From Nevskiaceae bacterium (GTDB taxonomy: Bacteria > Pseudomonadota > Gammaproteobacteria > Nevskiales > Nevskiaceae): a DNA stretch of 64,000 nt. The first letter of the stretch is position 1; every line of letters begins with the position of its first letter. The notes under the pieces were generated by a model. That model worked only from the letters and a program-made list of their open reading frames with translations. It was not told the origin of the DNA and ran no database searches. The translations under genes and the position numbers were made by a program. The DNA lies in the NCBI GenBank assembly GCA_004298465.1, contig SCRT01000019.1, positions 57,725 to 121,724 of the forward strand, given 5' to 3'. Shown one piece after another: positions 30,605 through 40,079 of this stretch.

Positions 30605-32926
30605 ATGGCGCTGCTCCACAACCTTGGATTTCCCCGCATGGGTGCCCACCGCGAACTGAAGTTCGCACTGGAAGCGTACTGGAAAGGTGCCTCGTCGCTG
30701 GCCGAGCTGAAGGCCGCCGGCGTGCGGCTGCGCGCGGCACGCTGGGCGCAGCAGGCAGGGCTGGACTATCTGCCGGTCGGGGACTTCTCCTTCTACGACC
30801 ACCTGCTCGACATGAGTTTCACGCTCGGCAATCTGCCGGAGCGCGTGCAGGGTTACAGGGGTGATGCCTTGGACAACCTGTTCCGTGTGGCGCGTGGCCG
30901 TTCGGTGCGTCCGGCGGGGGTGAACCCCGCGAACGACGACAGCGTGGCTGCCGGTGAGATGACGAAATGGTTCGACACGAACTACCACTACATCGTCCCG
31001 GAATTCACGCGCGACACGACGTTCCACCTCGACGCTTCGCGTCTGCTGGCGGAGCTGGCCGAAGCGCGTGCGCAGGGCGTGGCTACCAAGCCAGCCCCCA
31101 AGCCAGTCATCGTCGGGCCGGTCACATACCTGGCGCTCGGCAAGGCGCGTGACGGTACCGACCGGCTCGCGCTGCTGCCGCGCCTGCTGCCGGTCTACGC
31201 CGAATTGCTCGACGCGCTGGCCGCACACGGCGTGAGCTGGGTGCAGGTGGACGAGCCGATCCTCGTCACGGAACTCGCTGCCCCGTGGCAACAAGCGTTT
31301 GCCGACGCCTACGCCGCTCTCATCAGCACGCGGGTCAAGATACTGCTGACGACGTATTTCGGTGGACTGGGTGAAAACCGTGCGCTCGTCAGCCGGCTGC
31401 CGGTCGCCGGGCTGCACGTGGATGCCGTCCGTGGCCGCGCCGACGTGCAGCCGTTGATCGACACCTGGTCGCAGGACAAGGTGCTGTCGCTGGGCGTGAT
31501 CGATGGCCGCAACGTGTGGAAGACCGACCTGGCTGCAGCGCTCGGCTGGCTTGAACCCGTCGCCCGACAGCGCGGTGCGCAACTGTGGCTGGCGCCGTCC
31601 TGCTCGTTGCTGCACGTGCCGGTAGATCTCGACAGCGAAACCACGCTCGACTCGACTGTGAGGCCGTGGCTGGCGTTCGCTGTCCAGAAGCTGAACGAGC
31701 TGAAGCTCCTCGGTGCGGCGCTGAACGCTGGCCGCGCAAGCGTGGCAGACGCCTTGCAGGACAATGCGGAACAAGTCGCGGCGCGGCACACCTCGCCGCG
31801 CGTGCATGACCCGGCGGTACAGGCGGCGCTGGCCGCGGTGACGCCGGCGCTGGGCCAGCGCCATGCCGGCTATGCCGACCGTGCGCGTGCGCAGGCGACG
31901 TGGCTGAAGCTGCCGCTGTTCCCGACGACGACCATAGGTTCCTTCCCGCAGACGCCGGAAATCCGCCACGCGCGGCGCGAATTCAAGGCTGGTCGGCTGG
32001 ACGCGGCGGGCTACGAGGCGGCCATGAAAGCCGAGATTGCCCACTGCATCCACGCGCAGGAACAACTGGGACTGGACGTTCTGGTGCACGGTGAGGCCGA
32101 GCGCAATGACATGGTCGAATACTTTGGCGAACAGCTCGCGGGCTACGCGTTCAGCCGTTTCGGCTGGGTGCAGTCCTACGGCTCGCGCTGCGTCAAGCCG
32201 CCCATCATTTATGGCGACATCAGTCGCCCGCATGCCATGACGGTGGAATGGATCCGCTACGCGCAGTCGCTGACCGACAAACCCGTCAAGGGCATGCTCA
32301 CCGGCCCGGTCACGATGCTCAACTGGTCTTTCGTGCGCGACGATCAGCCGCGTTCCGTCACCTGCCGGCAGCTGGCGCTGGCGATCCGCGAGGAGGTGCA
32401 GGATCTGGAGCAGGCCGGCACGCACGTCATCCAGATCGACGAACCAGCGTTGCGCGAAGGCTTGCCGCTGCGCAAGTCCAAGTGGCAGGAATATCTCGAC
32501 TGGGCGGTGGAAGGGTTCCGGATCAGCGCCAATGGCGTGAAGGACGAAACGCAAATCCACACCCACATGTGCTATTCGGAATTCAACGACATCATTCCCG
32601 CCGTCGCCACCATGGATGCGGACGTGATCACCATGGAGACCTCGCGTTCGGATATGGAGCTGCTCGACGCCTTCGACGACTTCAAGTATCCGAACGGCAT
32701 CGGCCCCGGCGTCTACGACATCCACTCGCCCAACCTGCCCACGCAGGCACACATGGTGCACTTGATGCAGGCGGCAGCGCGGCGCATCCCTGCCGCACGG
32801 CTGTGGGTGAACCCGGACTGCGGGCTGAAGACCCGGCAGTGGCGCGAAGTGACGCCGGCGCTGAAAAGCATGGTGGCGGCGGCAGACACCTTGCGCGCGG
32901 CAGCGGCGACGAAGCGTTCCGTATAA
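30605..32926 (+). CDS. metE: Cobalamin-independent methionine synthase
   Basis: The 773-residue MetE makes methionine from homocysteine and methyltetrahydropteroyl-triglutamate without B12. The C-terminal catalytic barrel has the zinc ligands His-654 and Cys-656 (HMCYSEFND) and Cys-739 (NPDCGLKTR), plus [16 protein letters not shown]. The N-terminal duplicated barrel begins [17 protein letters not shown]. The length is normal. It is driven from the region shared with metR. Together with metH this gives both routes to methionine. A hairpin follows at 32943-32968. Confidence 0.97.
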   Translation: MALLHNLGFPRMGAHRELKFALEAYWKGASSLAELKAAGVRLRAARWAQQAGLDYLPVGDFSFYDHLLDMSFTLGNLPERVQGYRGDALDNLFRVARGRSVRPAGVNPANDDSVAAGEMTKWFDTNYHYIVPEFTRDTTFHLDASRLLAELAEARAQGVATKPAPKPVIVGPVTYLALGKARDGTDRLALLPRLLPVYAELLDALAAHGVSWVQVDEPILVTELAAPWQQAFADAYAALISTRVKILLTTYFGGLGENRALVSRLPVAGLHVDAVRGRADVQPLIDTWSQDKVLSLGVIDGRNVWKTDLAAALGWLEPVARQRGAQLWLAPSCSLLHVPVDLDSETTLDSTVRPWLAFAVQKLNELKLLGAALNAGRASVADALQDNAEQVAARHTSPRVHDPAVQAALAAVTPALGQRHAGYADRARAQATWLKLPLFPTTTIGSFPQTPEIRHARREFKAGRLDAAGYEAAMKAEIAHCIHAQEQLGLDVLVHGEAERNDMVEYFGEQLAGYAFSRFGWVQSYGSRCVKPPIIYGDISRPHAMTVEWIRYAQSLTDKPVKGMLTGPVTMLNWSFVRDDQPRSVTCRQLALAIREEVQDLEQAGTHVIQIDEPALREGLPLRKSKWQEYLDWAVEGFRISANGVKDETQIHTHMCYSEFNDIIPAVATMDADVITMETSRSDMELLDAFDDFKYPNGIGPGVYDIHSPNLPTQAHMVHLMQAAARRIPAARLWVNPDCGLKTRQWREVTPALKSMVAAADTLRAAAATKRSV

Positions 32927-32942
32927 TCTTGACGGTAGGCTG

Positions 32943-32968
32943 CCGGGCGGGACGACGTGTCCGCCCGG
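32943..32968 (+). terminator. Hairpin after metE
   Basis: CCGGGCGG (32943-32950) pairs perfectly with CCGCCCGG (32961-32968) around a 10 nt loop, 17 bp after the metE stop and 22 bp before the next start. No T-run follows. Confidence 0.45.
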
Positions 32969-32990
32969 GTTCAAACGCAAGGAGATCGGC

Positions 32991-33689
32991 ATGGCGGGCT
33001 CGTCACACAAGGGAACTCGGAAAGGTGTCGGCCTGGCCTGCCTCGGCGCAGGCGCAGCGGCGTTGCTGCTGGCGTTGCCCGCGGCGGCCGAGATCGGGCC
33101 GTATCTGGGCCTCGAAGCAGGCGCGAGCTTCAATCCACGGGCGCCGATGCGGGTGACGAGCGGCGGAACCGTGACGCCGGGCAGTTTCGACTTCCGCAGT
33201 GGGCTCGTGGGTGGCGCGGTAGCCGGTTATGCGCTACCGGGGCACTTGCGGCCAGAGCTGGAAGTCAACTACCGCCGCAACAACGTCAAGGATGCCGGGC
33301 TCGGCGTCAGCGCCGTCACGATCATGGGAAACATGTGGTACGACTTCGAAGTCCAGCGCAGCTATTTCTACCTCGGCGGCGGCATCGGTGACCTGCGCCT
33401 GCGGCTGTCCGGTGGCGGTACGGGCGCGACAGACGATGTATTCGGTGGCCAGCTCGGCACCGGGGCTGGTTTCTTCGCCACGCCGGCGTTGTCGATCGGC
33501 ATCGACTACCGCTACACAATGGGCTTTTCACGCGCGAACTACCACAACGCGACGCAGCACGTGCAGCTGCGCTACCGCAGCCAAACCGTCATGCTGGGCA
33601 TCCGCTACAGCTTTGGCGGCATGTGGCAGCCGCCCATGATGGACGCCCCGGCTGCGGAGCCGGTCCGCGTGGTGCCGGTGCAGCAATAG
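32991..33689 (+). CDS. Outer membrane beta-barrel protein
   Basis: The 232-residue protein has a signal peptide (core ACLGAGAAALLLALPAAA, cleavage after AAA/AE) and alternating beta strands such as IGPYLGLEAGASFN, RSYFYLGGGIGDLRLRL, ALSIGIDYRYTMGF and VMLGIRYSFGG, as in OmpW/OmpA-like eight-stranded barrels. A short Pro-rich tail follows the last strand. AAGGAG about 8 nt upstream is a good ribosome site. Its function is unknown; structural porin or surface adhesion roles are typical. Confidence 0.8.
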   Translation: MAGSSHKGTRKGVGLACLGAGAAALLLALPAAAEIGPYLGLEAGASFNPRAPMRVTSGGTVTPGSFDFRSGLVGGAVAGYALPGHLRPELEVNYRRNNVKDAGLGVSAVTIMGNMWYDFEVQRSYFYLGGGIGDLRLRLSGGGTGATDDVFGGQLGTGAGFFATPALSIGIDYRYTMGFSRANYHNATQHVQLRYRSQTVMLGIRYSFGGMWQPPMMDAPAAEPVRVVPVQQ

Positions 33690-33710
33690 CGCGAGCTGCG
33701 GTCAGCGGCG

Positions 33711-34349
33711 TCAAACGCAGCGCCATTCCCCCGTTTCGCAGCCGGCACCTGCGAGTGTGACGACATCGCCCGGCTGGAGTTCCCCGATACCTGCCGGCGT
33801 GCCGGTGTAGATGGCGTCGCCGTCCGCCAGCCGCCAGCTGCGGCTGAGGATCTCGATGATGCGGGCGACGGGGAACAGCATGTTTTCCGTGTTTCCGCGC
33901 TGGCGTTCTCGGCCGTTGACAGACAGCCTGAATTCCAGCTTCTGCAGGTTGCCGTCCGGCTGCCATGGCCGCCATGCGCCGAGCGGTGCGGCACCGTCGA
34001 AGGCCTTGGCTGCTTCCCACGGGGCGCCGCGCTGTTTCAGCTCGGTCTGCAGCGTGCGCAGCGTCAGGTCGATGCCCAGCGCGATGTGTGAAACGTAGCG
34101 CGCTGCAGAGTCGGCGCCGATGACGCCGGGCGTGGGGGGCAGCCCGCCCAGCCGTACGACGAGCTCGCCTTCATGATGAATGATGCCGCGGTTGCGCGGC
34201 AGGTGCAGTTCGCCCGGTGCCACGATGGCGGACGGCGGCTTCATGAAGATCACGCACTGGCCGTCGTTCTGGAACCCGAGGTGGGCAAGTTCCGAGATAT
34301 GGGCGGCGTAGTTCTTGCCGATGCAGAAGATGCGGTTGACGGGAGGCAT
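33711..34349 (-). CDS. Fumarylacetoacetate hydrolase (FAH) family protein
   Basis: This 212-residue FAH-fold enzyme has IFCIGKNYAAHISELA at the start, the metal-binding HHEGELVVRLGG, IALGIDLTLRTLQ, and the C-terminal YTGTPAGIGELQPGD. It is close in layout to FAHD1-like acylpyruvase or oxaloacetate decarboxylases. Glu residues in HHEGEL and Asp in GIDLTLR are the likely Mg ligands. It neighbours pckA on the same strand (72 bp gap), so an oxaloacetate-related role is attractive but is inference. Confidence 0.88.
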   Translation of the reverse strand: MPPVNRIFCIGKNYAAHISELAHLGFQNDGQCVIFMKPPSAIVAPGELHLPRNRGIIHHEGELVVRLGGLPPTPGVIGADSAARYVSHIALGIDLTLRTLQTELKQRGAPWEAAKAFDGAAPLGAWRPWQPDGNLQKLEFRLSVNGRERQRGNTENMLFPVARIIEILSRSWRLADGDAIYTGTPAGIGELQPGDVVTLAGAGCETGEWRCV

Positions 34350-34421
34350 GGGCGATTCCAGGCAAGAGAAAGCCGGTCGGGCAGATGGGTGCGCGACCGG
34401 CCGGAGTGTAATGCGGCAATC

Positions 34422-36080
34422 TCAGATGCGGGCTTCGATGCCGAAGGTCGCAAAACCCTTGGTTTCAAAGTTCTTGCGAAACATGTCGCGTACTTTGATG
34501 GCTGCCGCGTCGTAGGCGGTCTTGTCGGCCCAGGTGTCGCGCGGGTTGAGGATCTTGGCATCCACGCCCGGGCAGGCTTTCGGCATGTGCAGGTTGAGCA
34601 CCGGGTGCTTCACGGTTTCCACACTGTCCAGCTTGCCTTCCAGTGCAGCGTTGAGCAGCGCGCGCGTGATGGACAGCTTCATGCGCTTGCCGATGCCGTA
34701 GGGGCCACCGCTCCAGCCGGTGTTGAGCAGGATGCAGCGGGCCTTCTGGCGCTCCATCTTCTCCGCCAGCAGCTTGGCATAGACGTTCGGGCGCAGTGAC
34801 ATGAACGGGCCGCCGAAGCCCGCCGAGAACGCCGGCTGCGGCTCCTTCACGCCGACTTCCGTGCCCGCCAGCTTCGACGTGAAGCCGGACACGTAGTGGT
34901 ACATCGCGTCCTTGGCGTCGAGGATGGAGATCGGCGGCAGCACCCCGAAGGCGTCCGCCGTGAGCAGGACGATGGTCTTGGGCTGCGGCCCCATGCCGCC
35001 GGGCATCACGTTGGGGTTGATTTCCAGCGGATAGGAAATGCGCAGGTTCTCGGTAATCGAACGATCCGACAGGTCGAGGTCGTCCGGATTGCAGTCTTCC
35101 ATTTTCCTGCCGGGCAACGCCGGCACGTTTTCCAGCACTGCGAACGGCGTCTTGAGCGCCGAGGCGATCACCGGCTCGGCGTGCTTGTCGAGGTCGATGA
35201 GCTTGGCGAAGCAGCCGCCTTCCAGATTGCACAGCCCCATGTCCTTGTCCGACCAGATGATCTCGTCGTCGCCGATCAGGCGGCGCGAAGCGTCGGCCGA
35301 CAGCGTGGTCTTGCCGGTACCGGACAGGCCGAACAGGATCGCGGCGTCGCCATTCGCACCGACGTTCGCGGAGCAGTGCATCGACAGGCGCCCCTGCTGC
35401 GGAAACAGGAAGTTGCCGACTGTGAAGATGGTCTTCTTGACGGAGCCCGAGTAGTCGGCGCGACCGGCGACGAGGCAGATGCGGTTGCGGATGTCGATGA
35501 CGATCGCGGCCTCCGAACGGCAGCCGTCGATGGCCGGGTCGCACCAGAAGCTCGGCACGTTGAGCATCGTCCAGCGGCGGGTGTCGACGTCCTTCACGCC
35601 CTGCAGGTCCTTCGGGAACATGTTGTGCGCGAACAGGGCGTGGGTCGCGTATTCGCCGACGAAGCGGTAGGGAACGGCGAATTCCGGGTCCGAACCCATG
35701 AACACATCCTTCACGTACAGCGTGCTGTGTTTCGCGTTGCAATGCTCGACCACGCGCTTGAGCAGCACCTGGTACTTGTCTGGATCGTAGCGGTTCAGAT
35801 CGTCCTTGAACCAGATCTGGTCTGCGACTTCCGGCCACGCCACGGCGTAGGTGTCCTTCACGCGGCGGCCGGTGCAGTCCGGGTCGGTGTAGTAGGCGAG
35901 CGGGCCGTGCTTGCCGAGCTTGGTCGGAAACGCCTTCTGGACGTCCGTGGCGCCGCCTTGGTGGATGCGGCCGCGGTCGTGGGCGATGGCTGCGTCGAAG
36001 AGCTCTGCCTTGCCCAGGTCGTACTTGTAGGTGACGGTATCAAGCCCGAACAGGGTTTTGAGATCGGCTTCAAAGCTCAT
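34422..36080 (-). CDS. pckA: Phosphoenolpyruvate carboxykinase (ATP)
   Basis: The 552-residue PEPCK interconverts oxaloacetate and PEP in gluconeogenesis. The P-loop kinase motif GLSGTGKTTLSAD, the metal-binding segment IGDDEIIWSD and the substrate-binding VGEYATHALFAHNMF are all present. The size is typical of ATP-dependent enzymes, and GTP-type motifs are absent. I chose ATG 36080 (MSFEADLKTLFGLD), with GTGAGG upstream; a TTG start 21 nt earlier is less likely. It is probably expressed from its own promoter in 36081-36260. Confidence 0.95.
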   Translation of the reverse strand: MSFEADLKTLFGLDTVTYKYDLGKAELFDAAIAHDRGRIHQGGATDVQKAFPTKLGKHGPLAYYTDPDCTGRRVKDTYAVAWPEVADQIWFKDDLNRYDPDKYQVLLKRVVEHCNAKHSTLYVKDVFMGSDPEFAVPYRFVGEYATHALFAHNMFPKDLQGVKDVDTRRWTMLNVPSFWCDPAIDGCRSEAAIVIDIRNRICLVAGRADYSGSVKKTIFTVGNFLFPQQGRLSMHCSANVGANGDAAILFGLSGTGKTTLSADASRRLIGDDEIIWSDKDMGLCNLEGGCFAKLIDLDKHAEPVIASALKTPFAVLENVPALPGRKMEDCNPDDLDLSDRSITENLRISYPLEINPNVMPGGMGPQPKTIVLLTADAFGVLPPISILDAKDAMYHYVSGFTSKLAGTEVGVKEPQPAFSAGFGGPFMSLRPNVYAKLLAEKMERQKARCILLNTGWSGGPYGIGKRMKLSITRALLNAALEGKLDSVETVKHPVLNLHMPKACPGVDAKILNPRDTWADKTAYDAAAIKVRDMFRKNFETKGFATFGIEARI

Positions 36081-36260
36081 GTGCAATGCCTCACTTGCCA
36101 ATGCGGAATCGAATGGACGCGCCCGCGCAGGGCTGTGGCGCTGAGCCGGCTGGGCCGGTCAGGGACGAGGCGGGTTGTAGTACTGTCCGCGCGATTTTAT
36201 CAGCCGCGCATCGCGGCGGGACTGACCGCAGGGCCAGCGGTTGATGGCGATTGCCGATGC

Positions 36261-38312
36261 TCACTGTGTGGCGGGTTCCGCAACGGCCCGGGCAACGGGT
36301 TCGGCGGCGGGTTTGGAGCCGGGCAGCTTGAAGCCGGCGACGGATTCGCGCAGGCGGTCGGAAAGTGCGTTCAGCGTGCCGATTTCCTCCGAGGTGCGGC
36401 CGGCGGACGTTGAAGTTTCCACGGCGATGATGCGGATCGCTTCCATCGACGAGGCGATCCGGGTCGCGACTTCGGACTGGTTGCGCGTGGCACCGGCGAT
36501 CTCGTCGATAGTGCCGGCGAGCTGTTGTGAGGAAGCCTCGATACGCTTAAGGGCTTGCCCGGCCTCTTCCGCGGACTGCGCTCCGGAGACCACGTTGCTC
36601 GTGGAGCGCTCCATGGACACGATGGCTTCCCCGGTTTCGGTCTGGATGGTCTTGATCAGCGTCTCGATGCGGCGCGTGGCGGCGGTGGCGCGTTCGGCCA
36701 GCCGTTGCACCTCACCGGCGACGATCGCGAAGCCGCGGCCCGCCTCGCCGGCCATGGCGGCCTGGATCGAGGCGTTGAGCGCCAGGGTGTTCGTCTGCTC
36801 GGCGATATCGTTGATGACTTCCGTGATATCGCCGATTTCCTGCGACGACTCGCCGAGGCGCTTGACGCGCTTGGCCGTGTCTTGGATCTGCTCCCGCAGC
36901 GCGGTCATCGAATCGATGGTGCGGCCCACCGTGAGCGTGCCGCTGTGGGCGGTCTGCACCGAGTCGCTGGCCTGGGCGCTAAGGACCTGCGCGCGTTGCG
37001 AGGCCTGTTGCAGCTGCTGGCTCGATCGGGTCATGGCCGTGGACGCGGCGGAGACATCCTTCGCCTGGTGTTCCGAGGCGGCCCTCATGCGGTGTGCGGT
37101 GTCGCGTGTGCGCCCCGCGGCGCTGACGATGTGTTCCGACGTATCGTTGATGGTGCCGACCAGGCCCCGCAGGGTCTCGATCGTGTAGTTGATGGAATCC
37201 GCGATTGCCCCCGTGAAATTCTCGGTGACGGTCATGTTCGCGGTGAGGTCGCCATCCGACAGGTTCGTGATCTCGTCCAGCAGCCGCAGGATGGCCTGCT
37301 GCTGGGTACGGTCTCGTTCCTCGGCACGCCGCCGGCGCCGGATCTGGGCCAGCAGCAGCAGCACGGTGAACGCGCCCAGTGCGAGCAGGGCGATCACGGC
37401 GGCCACGTAGGCGAGCTTCTGGTAAAGCCCATTGCTGCGGCCGAGTGCCTGGACAGCCTTGTCGAGATCGAACAATGCGGGCTGGAAAGTGTTGTACCCG
37501 TAGTTGTTGAGCTGCCTGCCCGCCGCCTGGATCGCGTCCAGTGCAGCGGCATTGCCGGACAGCTGCTTCGTTGCCTCGATGAAAGGCGCGAAAGTGCTCG
37601 CGGCCTGCCGCGTCAGTGAAGCGGTCGATGGCTCGCTGTTCCCGAGGGCCGTGTTGGCTGCGACGAATTGCGCGACCTGCTGTTCAAGCAGGTGAATCTG
37701 GGCGCCGGGATTGGACTGCCCGGCGTTGACGGCACGTGCCGTGTCAGCCATCGTGCCGATCAGCGCGAGCTGCGTGGTGGCCTGATCGATGCCCGCCCCG
37801 GAACCGCCGGCCGCCGCCCGCTTGACGATCTGCGCGTAGTGCTGCGCAAGCCCCGGCGCCGCGTTAGTGATCTGCGCGGTGCTAGCGAGGCTGTCTTCAT
37901 AGATCTTCTGGGCCCCGGCCACGACCGTGGCGTTGCGCTTCATCTGCACCCATCCCTGTTCCACGGCGCCGAGCTGCTTGCGCGCCGCGCCGGGCAGTGC
38001 AGGCATGCCGCTGTGCAGGTTTCCGGCACGCAGGCCTTGCAGCGTCGCGTCGAATTCCTCGAGATCGGAGGACAGCAGCCCGAAATCAGGGCGCCGGCCG
38101 GCCGTGACGTCCGCGCCGCGCTGGGCCAGGTCGACGGCGGCCGCTTGAGCGGCGCGCATCTCGTCCATCCAGTGCTGCTGGTGATCGGCGCGGCTGGCGG
38201 ACAGATAGAACAGCACGATGGCCGCGGCGAAGGCCACGAAGGCGATGCCCAGCAGGAGCATCGCCCGCTGTGGCCGGTCCGGTTTCCCCGAAGTGCTTGT
38301 CGATTCAGCCAT
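36261..38312 (-). CDS. pilJ: Twitching-motility chemoreceptor PilJ
   Basis: The 683-residue methyl-accepting protein has two membrane helices (about 18-40 and 305-330) around a long periplasmic helical domain, then a HAMP-like region (LLDEITNLSDGDLTANMTV). The conserved signalling tip reads INDIAEQTNTLALNASIQAA and continues MAGEAGRGFAIVAGEV. This is the PilJ layout rather than a classic chemotaxis receptor. I chose ATG 38312 because GGGGAGG stands 4-10 nt before it. It is transcribed after pilH and signals to the ChpA kinase encoded at 49933. Confidence 0.92.
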   Translation of the reverse strand: MAESTSTSGKPDRPQRAMLLLGIAFVAFAAAIVLFYLSASRADHQQHWMDEMRAAQAAAVDLAQRGADVTAGRRPDFGLLSSDLEEFDATLQGLRAGNLHSGMPALPGAARKQLGAVEQGWVQMKRNATVVAGAQKIYEDSLASTAQITNAAPGLAQHYAQIVKRAAAGGSGAGIDQATTQLALIGTMADTARAVNAGQSNPGAQIHLLEQQVAQFVAANTALGNSEPSTASLTRQAASTFAPFIEATKQLSGNAAALDAIQAAGRQLNNYGYNTFQPALFDLDKAVQALGRSNGLYQKLAYVAAVIALLALGAFTVLLLLAQIRRRRRAEERDRTQQQAILRLLDEITNLSDGDLTANMTVTENFTGAIADSINYTIETLRGLVGTINDTSEHIVSAAGRTRDTAHRMRAASEHQAKDVSAASTAMTRSSQQLQQASQRAQVLSAQASDSVQTAHSGTLTVGRTIDSMTALREQIQDTAKRVKRLGESSQEIGDITEVINDIAEQTNTLALNASIQAAMAGEAGRGFAIVAGEVQRLAERATAATRRIETLIKTIQTETGEAIVSMERSTSNVVSGAQSAEEAGQALKRIEASSQQLAGTIDEIAGATRNQSEVATRIASSMEAIRIIAVETSTSAGRTSEEIGTLNALSDRLRESVAGFKLPGSKPAAEPVARAVAEPATQ

Positions 38313-38354
38313 GATCCTCCCCTTGTATCGGAACGGGCGCAAAACGGTACCGGT

Positions 38355-38720
38355 TCAGATGCCGGTCACGGCGCGAATCTTTGCGACCAGTTCACTGTCC
38401 TTCACCGGCTTGACGAGATATTCCTTCGCCCCCTGGCGCATGGCCCACAAGCGATCCGTAGGCTGGTCCTTGGAACTGACCACCACGATCGGAATGTTCG
38501 CGGTCCGTGGGTCGCGCGACAACGTGCGGGTGGCCTGGAAACCGTTGACGCCCGGCATGACGACATCCATGACGATGCAGGCGGGAAGCTGGGTGCGCGC
38601 CAATTCGATGGCGGTCTGGCCGGTGTCGGCGGCGATCACCTCGTGCCCGGCCTTGGTCAGGACCGACTTCAGCCATGCGGTGTCGGTCGGAGAATCGTCA
38701 ACCACCATGATGCGAGCCAT
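38355..38720 (-). CDS. pilH: Response regulator PilH
   Basis: A single receiver domain of 121 residues: acidic pocket VVDDSPTD, phospho-Asp in CIVMDVVMPGVNGF (about residue 52), Thr/Ser switch VVVSSKDQ, and the lysine in YLVKPVKD. The sequence DSPTDTAWLKSVLTKAGHEV is typical of PilH. It is a phosphate acceptor for ChpA that controls pilus extension and retraction. It lies 42 bp upstream of pilJ on the same strand. pilG and pilI are about 10 kb away on the other side of the pyr, ruvX and gsh genes. Confidence 0.9.
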   Translation of the reverse strand: MARIMVVDDSPTDTAWLKSVLTKAGHEVIAADTGQTAIELARTQLPACIVMDVVMPGVNGFQATRTLSRDPRTANIPIVVVSSKDQPTDRLWAMRQGAKEYLVKPVKDSELVAKIRAVTGI

Positions 38721-38789
38721 GCATTTCCCCTCGGTTCGTTGCCATCACCGTGCAGCGACGCGGTGTGCCGCAAGGTGCCGGCGTTCCAA

Positions 38790-40079
38790 CTATAGCGGTG
38801 TCGGCGAAGTGCTGAAAATCCGCAGGACACGGCTCTTGAACAGCCGGCCGAGAAACGGTGTGTTGTGCCCGCGGCTGGCCAGCGTGGTGGTGTCGAGGCG
38901 CCAGCTCGCGGCCGGGTCGACAAGTATCCAGTCGCAGCCCTGCGTCGGCCTCGACAGCCCGAGGATGGCCTGCGGAGCTGTGCTCAGGCGGCGCACCAGA
39001 TCCAGCGGCGCAAGCGGGGTTTCATCGCACAATTGCAGGCCCAGCGGCAGCAGTGTTTCGAGTGTCGACATGCCGGGTTCCGTCAGCGCGAACGGGTTGA
39101 CCTTGGCATCCGGCTCGTGGGGCTGGTGGTCGGAACACAGGGCGTCGAGCGTGCTGTCCACGACGCCGGCGCGCAGGGCATCGCGGTCGGCGGCGCTGCG
39201 CAGCGGCGGAACGACATGGCAGGACGCGTCGAAGCCGAGCACGTCCTCTTCCGTCAAAAACAACTGGTGGGCGGCGACATCCGCCGTGATCGCCAGCCCG
39301 CGCGCCTTGGCGTCGCGCACGAGCTGCACGCCGCGTGCACTGGACAGGCGGCAGAAATGGATGTGTGCGCCGGTTTCCTCGGCCAGCGCGATCCATTGCC
39401 CGAGCGCGACGGTCTCCGCGGCGACCGGAATCGGCGGCAGCCCCAGCCGCAGTGCCACGGCCCCGTCGTGCGCGCAACCGCCCTGGGCCAGCGACGGCTC
39501 CAGTGGCTGGACATGAAGCGTGAGGCCGAGCCCGGAGGCATATTCCAGCGCCCGGCGTGCGGTGCGGGCGCTGGCGAGCGGGCGCCCGGCGTTGGAGACA
39601 CCCACGCAGCCGGCGGTCTTCAGCGCGCTCATCTCGGCGAGCGTTTCTCCGGCCAGATGCTGCGTGACGGCCCCCAGTATGGCGACGCGGGCACCGTGCG
39701 CAGCTGCCGCGATCATGCTGATGCGTGCCACGATCGCCGGATTGTCGATGACCGGGTCGGTGTCCGGCGGCAGGCACACGGTGGTGATGCCGGCGCGCAG
39801 TGCGGCCGGCAGCTCGCTGGCCATCGTCGCCTTGTGCGTCGCGCCTGGCTCGCGCAGCCGCGCCGCCAGGTCGACGATGCCGGGCATCAGCCAGCAGCCG
39901 TGGCCGTCCACGGCCGGCAGGCCCGTCGCCGTGTCGCTGTCGGTGGGCGTTGCGCGGCCGTCGCGCACGATCACGTCCGTCACACGGTCGGTGGCGGTGG
40001 CCGGGTCCAGCAGCCGCACGCCGCGCACCACGGTCGGCACAATCGTGGCGAATGCGGAAGGCGAAGTGTCCGGATTCAT
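38790..40079 (-). CDS. pyrX: Dihydroorotase-like subunit of aspartate carbamoyltransferase (non-catalytic)
   Basis: The 429-residue protein has the dihydroorotase fold, but the zinc motif DxHxHxRxPG reads DLAARLREPG (about residues 67-76), so both histidines are lost. This is the known inactive PyrC-prime/PyrX that builds the PyrB dodecamer in Pseudomonas-type organisms. Its GTG/ATG start overlaps the pyrB stop (40076-40079), which confirms co-translation. An active dihydroorotase with intact HxH is encoded at 61999. Confidence 0.92.
   Translation of the reverse strand: MNPDTSPSAFATIVPTVVRGVRLLDPATATDRVTDVIVRDGRATPTDSDTATGLPAVDGHGCWLMPGIVDLAARLREPGATHKATMASELPAALRAGITTVCLPPDTDPVIDNPAIVARISMIAAAAHGARVAILGAVTQHLAGETLAEMSALKTAGCVGVSNAGRPLASARTARRALEYASGLGLTLHVQPLEPSLAQGGCAHDGAVALRLGLPPIPVAAETVALGQWIALAEETGAHIHFCRLSSARGVQLVRDAKARGLAITADVAAHQLFLTEEDVLGFDASCHVVPPLRSAADRDALRAGVVDSTLDALCSDHQPHEPDAKVNPFALTEPGMSTLETLLPLGLQLCDETPLAPLDLVRRLSTAPQAILGLSRPTQGCDWILVDPAASWRLDTTTLASRGHNTPFLGRLFKSRVLRIFSTSPTPL

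Noticed and set aside
30566..33133. Long open frame antisense to metE
   Set aside because: It is a shadow of metE; composition is typical of an antisense frame and no motif is present.
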